A stretch of DNA of 64,000 nucleotides from Antedon mediterranea (Eukaryota > Echinodermata > Crinoidea > Comatulida > Antedonidae): positions 17,392,101 through 17,456,100 of the forward strand of contig NC_092677.1 in the NCBI RefSeq assembly GCF_964355755.1. The letters run 5' to 3'. Shown one piece after another: positions 1-13,272 of this stretch (within the stretch, counting starts at the first letter, position 1; each line of letters begins with the position of its first letter). The position numbers were made by a program, and so were the translations under genes. Under the pieces are notes generated by a model, which was not told where the DNA came from, made no database searches, and was given only the letters and a program-made list of their open reading frames with translations.

Positions 1-210
1 CGTAATTCCAGTGTACACATAGCTCATGTGCACTTTAAAAAACTTAGTACATCTTTCGAGACGAGTAGGGGGTTACCCCGGTGTACTAGTACACCACAGC
101 CACTGTCACACACAGTCACTGTGCAATTGGGACTGGAACGTTTTTAGAGGTGTTTACCACCTGTTGGTCCCTATCCTTTACTAACAGTGTTAGTGAGAAG
201 TTAAATATAA
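1..210 (-). repeat. Interspersed repeat family A, copy 1 (runs off the window start)
   Basis: This stretch is the reverse complement of 60568-60790. Shared blocks include the GGGGGTTACCCCGGTGTACT core, the GAGGTGTTTACCACCTGTTGG block and the ACATAGCTCATGTGC end. It has no coding potential and its class is not recognised. A shorter, more diverged piece lies at 7655-7740. Confidence 0.75.
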
Positions 211-832
211 ATTCTTATTTAAAAAATTAAAAAATGATCTTGACTGGTAGCGCCAATAAAACAAATTCAGAAATTGAATTGGTGACTAAATCGGTTCTTC
301 TGTTACATTCTCAAAAAATTTCATCTGGTTTCAATGGATATTAAATAATTAAATGTTAACTTTTAGCTAAACCAGTTGACAAGTACTAACTTGATACGTT
401 TTTATTTATCTTCTGTTACAGTTCCATACTGCTGCCTACATTTTAATGTACACTGTGTGCTTGCTCAAAGATGAAATCATATGAACAAACCTACAACAAA
501 TTAAACATTGATGGCGAATACATTCTAATCTAACCAACAAAAAAGAAAACAAAAAACAAGGCCATATACATGGCTGCAGTCGCGTGCTTAAGTTAATGTT
601 TACCAACCGACCGACTGACATAGTAAGCTGTAGAGTCGTGTTGCACACGACTAAAATGATAAAACATTAACGGCAAAATACCTTTTAACCAACAAAAAAT
701 AAAACATTGACGGCCAAAATACATTTTTTGATCTATTTGAATACACCCTTTTTTTTCACTATAAGAAGTATTCATCCATCTCTAACACAATTACAGCTCT
801 AAAAATTATTCACTGATATTCCTGTAAGCAGT

Positions 833-1102
833 CAAGCATGGTTCCCACTAGCGACGCAACCTACGCAACATAAGAAAATGCCCTTCCAATAATTGTGTTT
901 TCCCCCGCCTACGTGAAATCAAACCTGCTTGCGCATCAACTATGACCTGGTTCAGCCTGCGTATTTGACTACGCGCTGTTTTCCAGTGTTCTTTTACCTT
1001 GCGTTGTTGCATGAAATCTAACCTTAGCGATGTTTTCAGCACTGTTGCGTCGTCGGTTCCCATCGATACGTCGCTACATTGCGTTCTAGTGCGAACCATG
1101 CT
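833..1102. mobile_element. Short inverted-repeat (MITE-like) element
   Basis: The left end reads AAGCATGGTTCCCACTAG and the right end, reverse-complemented, reads AAAGCATGGTTCGCACTAG, so about 25 bp at each end are imperfect inverted repeats around a 220-bp core. The 83-codon minus-strand reading frame inside resembles no protein I know and is treated as incidental. A related GCTTGGTTCCCACT end occurs at 41315. No clear target duplication is visible. Confidence 0.5.
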
Positions 1103-2727
1103 TTAGTTGTTCACTGCTATGCCTTTTCCCAAAATGTTGAGCATATCAAAACGAAAAAATCTGTCTATATGGGCCAACATTTAAAGGTATCAAAAATGTT
1201 ATTGACTTCGTTGTCATTAACATTAAATACAGTTAATTTTATAAACAAACATACCCGTCCTTTTAAACACTGATTCTTTATGTGGTTGTTTATACTATAT
1301 ATTTTGGAGTAATCTAAATAATATTTTAGATCTCATAGAGTGTCCATTTTGCCTGCTCTGTTGGCAGCACTTCTAGAGATTTCTAGTTCTTATAGTACAG
1401 CCCTACCAAAGCTGAATGCCTTCACTTACCAAGAATTTTATTGACTTTGTTGTCAAATACAGTTAATTTTATAAATGTCTAGAGATTTCTAGTTCTTATA
1501 GTACAGTATGTCTATGGTTGGATATTGATCAATATAAATACTAACGTGGCAGAATTATTTTCCTCTTCTAAAAGTATGGATGCACAGTACAGTATGCAAC
1601 TGATCAATGCAATTAATAATTACTATAATTAATCAACAATAGATGTGCATTCAAGCGTACTACAATTATACATACACAGTCTTTATTGTCTGGATAATTT
1701 ATGCTTGAATGCTTTGCTTATGACAATTAATTGTTTTAATTTAACAATGTGTATCATACAATTGGTTTTACAGTTAGTATTGATAATATAATAGTAGTTA
1801 AGTTAGAATTCCTTTAGTTATCAATAGCAGGGAGTTGTTATTATTATTATTCTAATAACATTAACAACTCCCTGCCAATAGTACTATTAGTATGAATTAT
1901 GAAATATTCAACATAGTTATATCAGGGAGTTGTAAACCTGGTTATATCTCCCTGGTTTTATTTATATATGACTCAAAAGTTTCTCTATATTTATCATATA
2001 ACAATTTCAACTTATAATATATACTTAAAATATTATACAGTACTCTTTTTTATTTTCATGAGGAATTTCAATTTTAGAAAAAATGAATTATCTTTATTCT
2101 ACTATCTAAAGAAATGTAAATAATTTCATGATAACAATTTTTTTTAAATCGTTTTATTTTGTACTGTAGGCATTTACGCTAATTGCGAGTGATGTGTGTG
2201 TATGTGAAAAGAGTCATTTTAATCCAATCATTCATTTATTGTTGTTTTTATGAACTGTGTAGTCAATAATGTTAATCGTATGAGTAAAACCTATAATTTT
2301 CTAATAGAAAAATCATTAATACACTTCTGAATGTTATATAATAACAGCTGCATTAGACATTAAAGACAGATTATATTGAACCGAATAATGATAAGTGACC
2401 ATGATGATAATTAACGTAAAATTAGCAATAAGGACGTCATTGTTAAGATCTCAATAACATTCCCACACAATATCTTTGCTTTTTTTTTTTAAAGGGACAA
2501 ATATTTTCACTATAATAATGTGAATACAGAAAATAAATTTAGGAAAATTGTATTTTATTGGTAAAAATCATAATCACACTGGAAGTAATGTGTTGTACTA
2601 AAATTGCTCTACAGAAACCATTGCCAAGAAACACAATTTTTCTTTTTTAAATACTACGTTTTTTACAAATAAAGCATCTATATCTCTATATTTCTTAATC
2701 CAAAGCAAAGGCAAATTACTGAAAAAT
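1103..2727. other. Gene-free AT-rich stretch with small duplications
   Basis: No exon with protein similarity is recognisable. Two short local duplications are visible: 1200-1240 resembles 1439-1478, and about 27 bp at 1373 recur at 1479 (AGAGATTTCTAGTTCTTATA). A hairpin with GCAGGGAGTTGTTA arms lies at 1828-1876, with a related half at 1924-1960. Confidence 0.5.
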
Positions 2728-3408
2728 AACAATGCTGTGGATATCAGTGGCTGGATCTCAATGGAGATACAAAATGACAATGCTGTGGGTATCAGTGGCT
2801 GGATCTCAATGGAGATACAAAATAACAATGCTGTGGGTATCAGTGGCTGGATCTCAATGGAGATACAAAATGACAATGCTGTGGATATCAGTGGCTGGAT
2901 CTCAATGGAGATACAAAATAACAATGCTGTGGGTATCAGTGGCTGAATCTCAATGGAGATACAAAATAACAATGCTGTGGGTATCAGTGGCTGGATCTCA
3001 ATGGAGATACAAAATGACAATGCTGTGGGTATCAGTGGCTGGATCTCAATGGAGATACAAAATAACAATGCTGTGGGTATCAGTGGCTGGATCTCAATGG
3101 AGATACAAAATGACAATGCTGTGGATATCAGTGGCTGGATCTCAATGGAGATACAAAATGACAATGCTGTGGGTATCAGTGGCTGAATCTCAATGGAGAT
3201 ACAAAATAACAATGCTGTGGGTATCAGTGGCTGAATCTCAATGGAGATACAAAATAACAATGCTGTGGGTATCAGTGGCTGAATCTCAATGGAGATACAA
3301 AATAACAATGCTGTGGGTATCAGTGGCTGAATCTCAATGGAGATACAAAATAACAATGCTGTGGGTGTCAGTGGCTGAATCTCAATGGAGATACAAAATA
3401 AAAATGTG
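2728..3408. repeat. 48-bp minisatellite, about 14 copies
   Basis: The unit begins AATGCTGTGGGTATCAGTGG and recurs every 48 bp (for example 2731, 2779, 2827). Copies differ at a few positions: GAC/AAC before the unit, GGATC/GAATC, GGGTATC/GGATATC. Because 48 is divisible by three, frames stay open on both strands for over 230 codons. This is a consequence of the period, not evidence of a gene. Confidence 0.95.
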
Positions 3409-4734
3409 CAGAGCTTTCAGGAAACACTAACCCTTCATCAGTGGAAGTGAGAGACAAAATTGAGAATATTAAGTCTAAAATACAGTATGGTTTTTACCAA
3501 AATCAATGGAAGAAGATGTTAATAAATCAATTCTTTCATCAGAATTAGAAACAAGCAAGCAGCTTTTCACATTGAAATGGACCTGAAATGGATTTTCGAT
3601 TTTTTTCATTTTAGAATGATGTTTTGGGGGCTATTAGGTGTTGCTAGAATGTATATTGTTACAAAATATAAATTGGCCCTTTTGGGGAAAGCCCCATTTG
3701 AAAATCAAAAAAATTCGCGGGTGACGTCACTTTGCGAATATATTCCTATCCCTCCAATGGACAATTTGCAGTTTTTTGGCTATAACTCTTGAAATCTATG
3801 GAGTATTTTCTAAAAAATGCTTGTGCATTTGCAGAAACGTATTTAGAATTTTTTTAGATAAAATTATTACCGTATAAACGGTTATTCATCGAGTAAATGA
3901 CGATTTAAAATCTTAAAATCAACGGTTTTTTTCTGGCAATACCGAAGTTGGCCTGGCAACGTTGTCCGGGATACAGCTCCGTGCGCAATGATGCGTATCC
4001 ATATTTTCCGTTCGTGTATTTTGTATCGTTCGTAATTTATACTGCTAAAATGTGTTAGTTTCTTTAGTTTTTAGTTTAGCAGAATTAAATTAGTAATATG
4101 AGATATAATTTATTTGTCACGAATCAGGCAGTTCAAAAACGAATTTTATTCATATTTTACTTTGGCTTGACAATGAGCGCAGCAAGTTGTTGATATCGCT
4201 TTGGTCCTTGGATGATGCACATGAAACGGTGCCTCGCCGCATGATGTGGGTGGTAGATCGACTCCGCGCACTGGATTGGGGGCCTAGGCCTAGTAAAGGT
4301 TTGGGAGGTAGGCCTTCTAAATTCGGGTTTTAGAACAAACGAAGTACATTTTAGGGACCTATATTTCAACAACATTAGATATTGAATAAATTAGTATTAG
4401 TGTCAACGCTTCGCGTATCTTTCCAGGCCGTCGATCATTCACTGACTATCGGGCGGCATACACGCTCTCGATATCATCGTGTGTATATGTGACGTCGTGA
4501 ATATAGAGGCTTCCGACGGCCGTTGAAATAGAATATTGCAATGGCGTGAGTAATTTTCGCTAATTTACCATGGTATCTTAAAATTTCGTTTTTACTCAAA
4601 ATACTATACATTTTGTTTTTATTTGTATGGGTTTGTGTTAATTTGATACATTTAAATAACATGTGTGAATTTCTTGAAAATCGAAATTCCATTTCAGGTC
4701 CATTTTAACTAATGGCAATATTTGTTTTCTCCAG
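3409..4734. other. Non-coding, upstream of the first visible syntrophin exon
   Basis: I searched both strands for syntrophin PDZ or first-PH exons and saw none, so this is probably intron. At 3560-4010 the sequence is unlike its surroundings (GGGTGACGTCAC at about 3719) and may be an old repeat. The 72-codon minus-strand frame at 4157-4375 matches nothing I recognise. Confidence 0.4.
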
Positions 4735-7700
4735 CAAAGTCAATCTGAACCAAGGGGTGGAGTATGGAAGGCAATCTTCATGGCAATTTCAGATGAAGAT
4801 GTTCTTATGTACGACAATGTACCCTTCACAAAGGATGAGTGGCTGAAGCCTTACAGGTCCTTACCGTTAATATCAACAAGGTAATGTACAACATGTTACA
4901 TTTGTGGTATCAAAACTTCGCAGGTAGACTTTCAGACATACCATCAATGTAAAAATAACTCCTTTAACCCCTATGTAACCATATGAGACTTTTTTGGTCA
5001 GAACAACGCATAAGATGCTTACCGTTGTGAACAAGATTGGTTAAAAGTGTGTAGGAGAAGTTTGGTAGGTTGTGAGAAGGTAACAATATTTTTTTTTAAA
5101 TAGCGCTTATTGCACAATTTTTCTTCCCTGGTCGTTTTTTGGATGAAACACGTATGGAAAAATACTCCCATAATGCAGCTAGCAATCATTGCAAAGTTGT
5201 GTCTTGACCTAACCAGGTAGCCATCTATACACCTGGGTGGAGAGAGGCAAATGTAAGATTCTGACGATCAGTAATCCAACGTCCAACACATTTCACCATA
5301 CGCCTTTAGACAGAGGGAATGGCAAGAACACAGTAAGTTCCACGGTTAAGTTCCACGGTTCCTGCATAACTTAATTATACAATTGTCAAGGGCATCAATT
5401 ACAATATTTCCTTCAAATCATTATGATAGGTATTATAGTTTAATATTTATGCAAGGCTGTGTAATCTGTCAACTATTGGATAGGAAGCAGAAGATGTTAA
5501 TGCTTAGATGGATCGGATCAAAATAAAATATATCTGAATGTTAATAATGTGCTCAAGCAAAAAATAATTTCTCTGCAAAGAATGCAGTCATCTGTAGTGC
5601 AATTTATATATTATTACTTTTAAAAATTAAATAAACAACTCGGGGACAAGTGGAACTTCCCATTGGATCTAATAATTGTGGGGGTTTTTCAGAAAGTCAA
5701 GTTGCCAGATGCATTTTAACTAAAGGACAACTTGACTGAGGACCATATTTTAACAACATATAGGGATGTACATATGATTTCAAAACCATCGCGAAATTAA
5801 GGATATCGCCGCACACGCTCGCTGTACAGCCGTCGCTGTAAATTGCTGTGACGTCACAGGCGCATCGCAAAATTTACGTAATGAGTGCAGCGATATCCTT
5901 AATCTCGCGATTGTTCTGAAATTATATGTAGGATTCCTAATACGTTGTAAAAATATGGTCCTCGGTCAAGTTGTCCTTTAAGAGTATCCAATAATCTAGA
6001 GCCTATAATAAGAAAGTTGAATGTAATTGCTACAGTACAGATTGTTAGTGCGAGGAATTTGTTTGTGGAAAACATTTTATGAATATTTGAGGATTTCGAC
6101 TTACTGATTTCTTACAAGAATAATGAAAAGCGAAAACATGTACTACAAATGGAGAGAGGCATTATATACCAATAGATAAAAGTTTTGGTCCTCTCTCCTT
6201 CATCTTTTTTTTTGTGTAATGTATTATATGGACAATTGTCTGAAAAAAAAGTTGAATTGAAAATTACATGGAAACACATGCAATAATACATACTTTAAAT
6301 TAAAATTTCTTTTTACATCTTTCTTTTCAAATGTTTACCATATTCTTGATGTTTACTTTTTTTTTATTTTACAAATAGAAGTTTTAACAAATGGAAAAGA
6401 TATAGTTTAAATAATAAAAATCATTCATTCGTAGAATCTGTATTTCAATTTACTACTTGAATGAACTTTTGCTTTTTTATAATTGCCTTCAGCGCTTTAA
6501 GATTACTGTTAGTAAAAACAGTTTAAATCATTTAATAACCTTTTAAAGTTAAAAAAAAATTCCAATCCCTGACGTGAAACTAAAAAAGAAAATGTTAATT
6601 TGACCTTATAGTTTCTCATTCTCAAGTACATAAAAAATATGGGTATGGCTACTTCACTATCAATACTTTATCATAAAATGTTTACATTTTTAAACGGTTG
6701 AAATTAATCAGGCCTTGATACAAGATTGTTGGCATTTAAGGAATTACTTATCAAGAGATTATAGTATTTAAAGCTGATGTTATGAATCATCCCTCTCTCA
6801 GTCTCATCATGTGATCCTGTTTCTTGTGTGAGCAGTGATAACTGATGTATGCAATGGGAGGCCCGTGTTCATCCAGGTTAAGATATCAACGTCCTGCGAC
6901 CCATTTCTGTTTAAATTCTGCTGAAATTTATGACTAATAATCTATATTCATCTAATAAAGTTATAAATGAAAACATCCTGACCTATTTCAGGTTCTTATA
7001 ATGTGTGATTATTAATTTAATAGTCATGAATATCAATTAATGTTGAATGGCAGAGGTGGCAAAAGCATAGCCATTAAACATCTGCAAATTTGCAGCAAGC
7101 AAGCTTCATAAGAACATGTACTAGAGCGAGTCAAAAACAAAAGGTCCATCAGAAGTGCATGCATATGTAGTAAAGTGACGGACACCATACTAAAGGCAAC
7201 TGGACAGGTTTGACTGGATGTACAGAGCTGTTTATTCCTCAATAAAACATAAATAATCATCAAGTCCATCTTACGGTATGGATGTATACAATCTACAGTA
7301 AGAAATGAAACACAGAAGACTTAAATTTCTCTTTAGAAATAGACAATATCTAACACCAAAATCTCTAAAATTGCTTGCCTCCTCACTTATTCAGTGTTAT
7401 TATGACTGTTTACTGTATATGGTTCAAAATCTTAAAAACAAATTCCAAACATCCCAAAATAAGGATCAGATGTGTTTTAGGACTGGATCCTCGACCTCAT
7501 GCCAGTAAACATGCCAGTCATCATCAAACATTTTAGAAATTAATTATGCCACCACTAGAAATGGTGTTTGTCCTAAAATTAAATTCTTTTTAGATAAAAC
7601 CTATTATAAAGCTTGATCAAATACGTGGTAATGGTATGTACTGTACATGAAAAACCCAGTTCATTTTTCAAGACAATAAGGGGGCTGACCCCAGCGTACT

Positions 7701-10700
7701 CGTCCATATAACGTCGTGGCTGTATGGACATGACCCTTTTAGAAATGGAAAATTACATGACTCATTTAGCAAGGGGACATGACATGACACTTTTAGGAAG
7801 AGGACATGACATGACCCTTTTGAGAAGTGATCATGACCCATTTAGCTAGGGGACATGACCCTTTTAGGAAGGGGAAATAACATGACCCTCTTAATAAAGG
7901 GACATGACATGATGCTTTCAGGAAGGGAACATGACATGACCCTTTTAGAAAGGGGACATGACATGACCCTCTTAATAAAGGGACATGACATGACCCTTTT
8001 AGGAAGAGAAAAAAAGCAGTTATGATAGATAATGTTCTACAAACTTTAGGATTTCCTGGCAACCGCTTATAAAAGGCACTTTCTAATCATAAAGTAATCA
8101 TTCTACAATATTCCATTCTCTAACGATGCAAACATTCTGTTGATGTTTTTGAAAATGTCTGCACTCTATTTTAAGTGAATGTAATTATGTAAAGTGAACA
8201 TGCATCTATTAGTAAACGCATCAGATGCATACTGTTGCATTTTATGAGTTGGAATTTGGAATGTTATACATCAAAATGAAATTCCAATATTGACAAAGCT
8301 CAACAACAACTAATACATTAACTTTGCATTATCTTGTATGTAAAAGCATAAATTCTAAATGTCATTCTCTGTGTTTTTGTGGCTGCGATATTTCTTGGTT
8401 GTTTTAGCTCATTGTTAATCCTTGCGGGATGGTGTTGTGTGAGCCTAGCTTTCATCTTGGTTTGAATATCAAGTGGCTGGGGATTACAATGAACAGCTGA
8501 TGTTGATCGTAATAAACGACTACATTTACAAAGGTTTGTCACTAACCTACATTAAGTTTCATTATTCAAAGGAAGTTACACATTCTGAATTCATTCTACA
8601 AAAGTACAGTAGTAAATACCAAAAGATCAAATAATTATTTTTTAGGATGAGAGTGTTAATGTTATTATGATAATTTTACAGTATTCTATATAATTGTCAA
8701 AACGTTTCTCAAGATGTTTAAATTTAAAGAAATTATAGCATCCTCCTAATTCTCCTGATATTTACTGTCATTTTCCCAAGTATCAGCATTATAAACATAC
8801 AGTACTGTTCTTTAGGATTTAATGTGCAATCAGATGTTCTAAAAATAAACACAACATTTTATGATGAAACTGTCGGGAGAAATTATACAAAGCTATAGAA
8901 GATGATTAGATTCTCAACCATGCATACAATTGAACGAAACATAATAAATATGAAGCCTACAATATTCAAACTGTGTGTATATAGATAGGTATTCTATTCT
9001 TAAGCCTTGTCTACACTATCAAACTTTATGTGTCAAAAAAGTTTGATGTGCCTATATATGGTAGTGCTATGCTTAAATATGGTAGTGATATGACATCATC
9101 ATGTCCATATATGGGCACATCACATTTTTTTGACACATAAAGTTTGATAGTGTAGACAACGCCTTACTTGGAATTAAGGACATTGTTATCATGAGATTCA
9201 GCCTGCCGTATTTATACAATAAACTATATTACTGTACTAAAGAGTAAGTAAGACTAGAGTAAGTTTATATTCAATGACATTTAGGACATTGTCAATGTCA
9301 TGATGTTAACATAATATTATGATGAAAGATTGAATTGACAACATAATTGGTTTTCATTGCATCTGGGTCGATCTCCCTACTAAACCGCAACCGTAAATTA
9401 TATCTTGAAATTTATTTTTAATAACATTTTCATGATATCTGTGTCATTTATTAAATTAGAGTACTATTGCCGGTACCAAATCGATTCCACAACATCTCCC
9501 CATAAAGCACACAAATGAATATCATAGTTTTCATTATAATTAATCGGCTAAGAAATCTGACTGATGTACAGTAATGTCAGTTACTGTACATGATTACCAG
9601 TTTCCTCAGTTTTTAATGTCTTACAAAGTGAGGGCAGTATTTTGTCAAGTACTGTTACAATTTTAACATAATACATAAACAGATAGATAATCTAACATTT
9701 CTGTATTTGTCATATTAATTAATTCTTTAATTTCATTATTTTTATTTCCTTTGATTTCATTATGTATCCATGCCATTTGATTGGTTACTTTAGTATAATT
9801 CTATTCAATTGTAAAAGTGATTTTAATGGTTTCTATTCAATGATAGTGTTATTTAATGGTTCTATTCAATGGTAAAAGTGATATTTAATGGTTCTATTCT
9901 ACAAAGTTATATTTGATCCTAATCAATTGTAATAGTGGTATTTAATGATTCTATTCAATGGTAAAAAGTGGTATTTAATGGATCCATTCAATTGTAATAG
10001 TGGTATTTAATGATTCTATTCAATGGTAAAAAGTGGTATTTAATGGATCCATTCAATTGTAATAGTGGTATTTAATGATTCTATTCTGTTTGAACATAAC
10101 TGATCTACTCTCCACGGCCAAAGCTGGAGCGTTGTCTTTAAATGGTGTAACCTTGAGTATAGCCTTTGACATCGATTCAAGATAGAAATATACCTATTGT
10201 TTTTTTTCCTAAAGTCCTTTGAATTCTTTTTATTCAATTCAGTTTCTTTGAAAACAGATTTAATTAATTATTTACAATAATCAAACCTTTTAATGATGTG
10301 TGGACGGTCTTAGAATCTAACGATCGATTTTTGTTTACAAAGTGCTAAATGTCAACGAACTGCATTAGGTGTTCATTTATTGGCTCAACTGTTCATTCTC
10401 ATTAAATCATGATAAGTGTGCTCTTCGAGTTGCCTATGTGACAGGTATAACAGTCAGCACCTTTAGGGGACGTGAGATGACCGATTGATATTCAATAATG
10501 TTATCATCTACTTTGAGATCAATAGTTGAATGGTTAGCTATTAGGTTTTGAAGTTTTTGCTGTTGTCAGTTTGTCATGGCTGGATTAAAGATGTTCCACC
10601 ATTCGAATGCATAATACTTGAACTTGGAATTTTAATAATGTATTCAAATGTAAAGTTAAAATTTTCAATTAAAAAAGATTGAACAAAAACAATTTTTCGT

Positions 10701-13272
10701 TAATTAAAACCCAAATTAGACACTGCAAACTGTCCTACTTTGTAGCTATAATTATCTAATCCTCATGATATTCCTTTATAACTATCCAATGTATTACCTG
10801 TTTCAACTTGAACTCATATCATGACCATACTAAATGGGGCCAACATCTGACTACTCTGTGTAAATAATAATGACACCATTATATAAACCAACCACAATTT
10901 TTCACTAAATGAGAAACCGGTTTTGGTTTGAGTTGAAATTAGGCTGCATTAACACATCACTAAAAACTGGTTTCCATTCAATAAACCTATTCTTTTGAAT
11001 TTTTTCTATAGAAACAGGCCCTGAGACTCTGAGTAAAATGAACAAAAACTTGATGAATTATAATAAACTATATTAAATCGTTGTCAGTTGTCGTATTGGA
11101 TTGAACTATATGTGGCAATAGACAAAGTGAATCTAACAGGCAACAATCTGTAAATGAATGCATTGAATCTGCTAACTGAATACATTCAATTAACAGAACC
11201 TGACACATATAATAATATCAATGATAAAGAAAAAGCCTCCTTCAGTCAACAGACATCTCATCTTTCAAGTATTGACATTCATACTGCACTATCACTGCCT
11301 ACTTAAGTAATGCATTGTAACAGTCAATTCATTGTCATTCGTTACGGACAATTATGGATTATTGCTATCTTGTGTTATGTACACATTAAATTAAGCTGTG
11401 TTCGTACACACTAGATTAAGCTGTTTTCACAAAATCTAGATTTAGTTGCGTTCACACTCTAGATTTAGCTGTGTTCACACACTCTAGATTACACACATTA
11501 GAGTTACCTCAGTTCTATTCATGCTTAAGCTGATCCAAATCAATCCTGACATTGAAATGCTTGTGTGATTCATTAACTGTCTTATGCCTTCATGTTATTA
11601 TTCTTGTCACTACAATAGGTTTTATGTACATCTCATATAACTTTAACTTTGACAGGTTTCAGACAAGCGCTTCACATTGGGGTATATCGGATCTTCTGTA
11701 AAACAGTGTAATATTTGCATTTGAACAAGCTATACCGTAACGTTACTTTGATGGAAGCTCATTTTTAAATGAGTTAAAACTCTGATAGAGAAAATATGTC
11801 AACAAAGCAGTAGTGTAGTGTAGTGGCTGGCATAGGCCAATGGTAAATAGTAAATAGAACCTCTCCTTTGGGACATTCCTATTTAAAAGACAACCCTAGA
11901 GTACACTATATACTGTATAGTGTATCTTATACCTTTAGTAATACTTTCAGATACACAAGTTAATATATTATATAATGCTTCATTCTATTGTATATTAAAT
12001 ATACAATAAACTATTACAATTATTAAATTGATCTGGCAGGTTGTTGTATTCCGGCAATCAAAAGGGTATGACAAGTAATAAAGGTGTGGAGTTAACGTTT
12101 GGAACAAGAACAGGAACACCACAAGGAATAGAAGCCCACCTGTTTAAGGTCGATTCCAGGCGTGATTTGGCTATGTGGACCAGACAGTTTGTGCAAGGGG
12201 CGCATCATGCAGCTGTTTCTAAAAAAGAGATTAGCTGTTGTAAGTGAAAGAGTTACCCATCATACCTAGAAACTAAATAGATCCAAATATATATAAAATC
12301 GGAAAAGCCTTTAACACCACCTAAGATTTACCTACATGCCCAACATGAAAGTCAGCCTATGTTTTCGGGATGGCTATGGATAAACCTACCTGGATAAACC
12401 AACAATGGCCTTTCTCTACGGAAAGAAATATAACTATAACTATACCCCTATTTATAAATGGTATACTCTTATTAAAGATAAATTAGAGCAATAACAAATT
12501 GTTCCTATTTTGGTATATCGGCAGTTATACTGTAGTAATTATTTCTATTTCATCTTTTATGGGTAGCTGTGAAATGGCAAGGAAGAGAGGCTAAGCTTGT
12601 GATACACTACGAAAACGGTTTTACCTTGACAACTAGCCAGAATGGTAACAAGCCAGAGGTCATGTGGTATTACCCATTTGATAAGTTACGGTTTTCATCA
12701 GATGATGGCAAGAAATTTCTTCTACTAGACTTTGGAGCAAATGAAGGGGAATATGTAAGTTCACCATCAATAAAGGAAATAATCATGACATGTTTGGTTA
12801 GAGCCAATCAATACATCTTTTATTTAAATGCTGCATCTATATTTTGAAGATCAAAGTGCTTGTGGATTAGTTTTTAATCCATTCTATAGTATGCTGCTTC
12901 CCCAAGGGTCTTGTGTTATACAGGCACCGATTTCCTATCCACAACAAAGTTAATATAAATATATCTACACATACAAACAGAACAATGAAGTCAGTCGCAA
13001 ACCCATGCCGTCATGACACTCAGCTATTGACATGTTCCAGGCTGTTTACAAATTTCTTAAACACGCACATCCTAAATCTGTAGTACGCACTACATCAAAC
13101 GGCACTCATTTAATGTGCTGCTGCTGTATTGTTAGTGCTCTTTGTACATTTATTTTATGTCTTGTGTGTTTTCTTTTAGGAACTTGATGTTCAAGAATGT
13201 CCAAAACCAACAGTATTCATCTTACATACGTTTCTCAGTGCAAAGGTCACAAGAATGGGTCTTTTTGCATGA
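4735..13272 (+). CDS. SNTB1-like: Syntrophin (beta/alpha type), 3' four coding exons, partial
   Basis: Syntrophins are membrane-cytoskeleton adaptors that bind dystrophin/dystrobrevin and recruit channels and signalling proteins through a PDZ domain. Four exons join in frame: 4735-4880, 12040-12239, 12567-12754, 13180-13272 (stop TGA), giving the last 208 residues. Every junction has AG/GT and phases agree. Family hallmarks are visible: [15 protein letters not shown] and [19 protein letters not shown] from the second PH domain, then IHYENGF and the terminal syntrophin-unique segment ending [24 protein letters not shown], very close to vertebrate C-termini. The N-terminal PH1 and PDZ exons are not in the window, so the gene starts upstream. 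The first visible intron is 7,159 bp and full of repeats. The family is certain; alpha versus beta paralogy cannot be fixed from this part. Confidence 0.95.
5721..5980. mobile_element. 260-bp MITE with ~100-bp terminal inverted repeats, TA target site
   Basis: The left end TAAAGGACAACTTGACTGAG and the reverse-complemented right end TAAAGGACAACTTGACCGAG match, and similarity continues for about 100 bp on each side, including ATTAAGGATATCG. Flanking TA dinucleotides fit a Tc1/mariner-type insertion. The element is non-coding and lies in a syntrophin intron. The inverted arms would fold into a long hairpin if transcribed. Confidence 0.8.
7240..7600 (+). pseudogene. Degenerate LINE reverse-transcriptase C-terminal fragment
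   Basis: Frame-broken translation gives [19 protein letters not shown] and, after a frame shift, [13 protein letters not shown]. These resemble the C-terminal part downstream of the RT domain in jockey/CR1-like LINE ORF2 proteins. Stops and shifts show that it is dead. Orientation matches the host syntrophin gene. Boundaries are approximate. Confidence 0.6.
7655..7740 (-). repeat. Diverged fragment of repeat family A
   Basis: GGGGGCTGACCCCAGCGTACT matches, with substitutions, the GGGGGTTACCCCGGTGTACT core of the copies at 1-210 and 60568-60790. Confidence 0.5.
7740..8012. repeat. Tandem repeat of GGACATGACATGACCCTTTT units
   Basis: Roughly nine imperfect copies of a 25-30 bp unit containing GGACATGACATGACCCTTTT and AGGAAGG/AATAAAG spacers. 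It is adjacent to the family-A fragment, whose end (GGACATGACCC) may have seeded it. The 89-codon minus-strand frame here only reflects the repeat. Confidence 0.8.
9001..9166. mobile_element. MITE family B (mariner-like), full copy
   Basis: The ends are near-perfect inverted repeats of about 40 bp (TTGTCTACACTATCAAACTT). The interior has the pattern ATATGGTAGTGATATGACATC plus a repeated GTGCCCATATATGG-type block. Other copies are at 15614-15732, 20947-21050 (partial) and 26436-26520 (fragment). TA-type flanks fit Tc1/mariner. Confidence 0.85.
9780..10085. repeat. Tandem ~32-bp repeat with ~65-bp alternating dimer
   Basis: Units such as TATTCAATGGTAAAAAGTGG and CATTCAATTGTAATAGTGG alternate, each followed by TATTTAATG(G)ATTCTA or TATTTAATGGATC. 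The last two dimers are essentially identical, suggesting recent duplication within an older array. It lies inside the syntrophin intron. Confidence 0.8.
11390..11505. repeat. Short ~30-bp tandem repeat, four imperfect copies
   Basis: Repeats of TAGATTTAGCTGTGTTCACA with variations (TTAAGCTGTGTTCGTACACA, TTAGTTGCGTTCACACTC). Intronic, with no other signal. Confidence 0.65.

Noticed and set aside
848-1099. 83-codon basic frame on the minus strand
   Set aside because: Its ends coincide with the inverted repeats of a MITE-like element and it matches no known domain.
2598-3430. Two long open frames (252 and 232 codons) on opposite strands
   Set aside because: Both are translations of the 48-bp minisatellite, whose period is divisible by three; no unique sequence, splice signals or family similarity.
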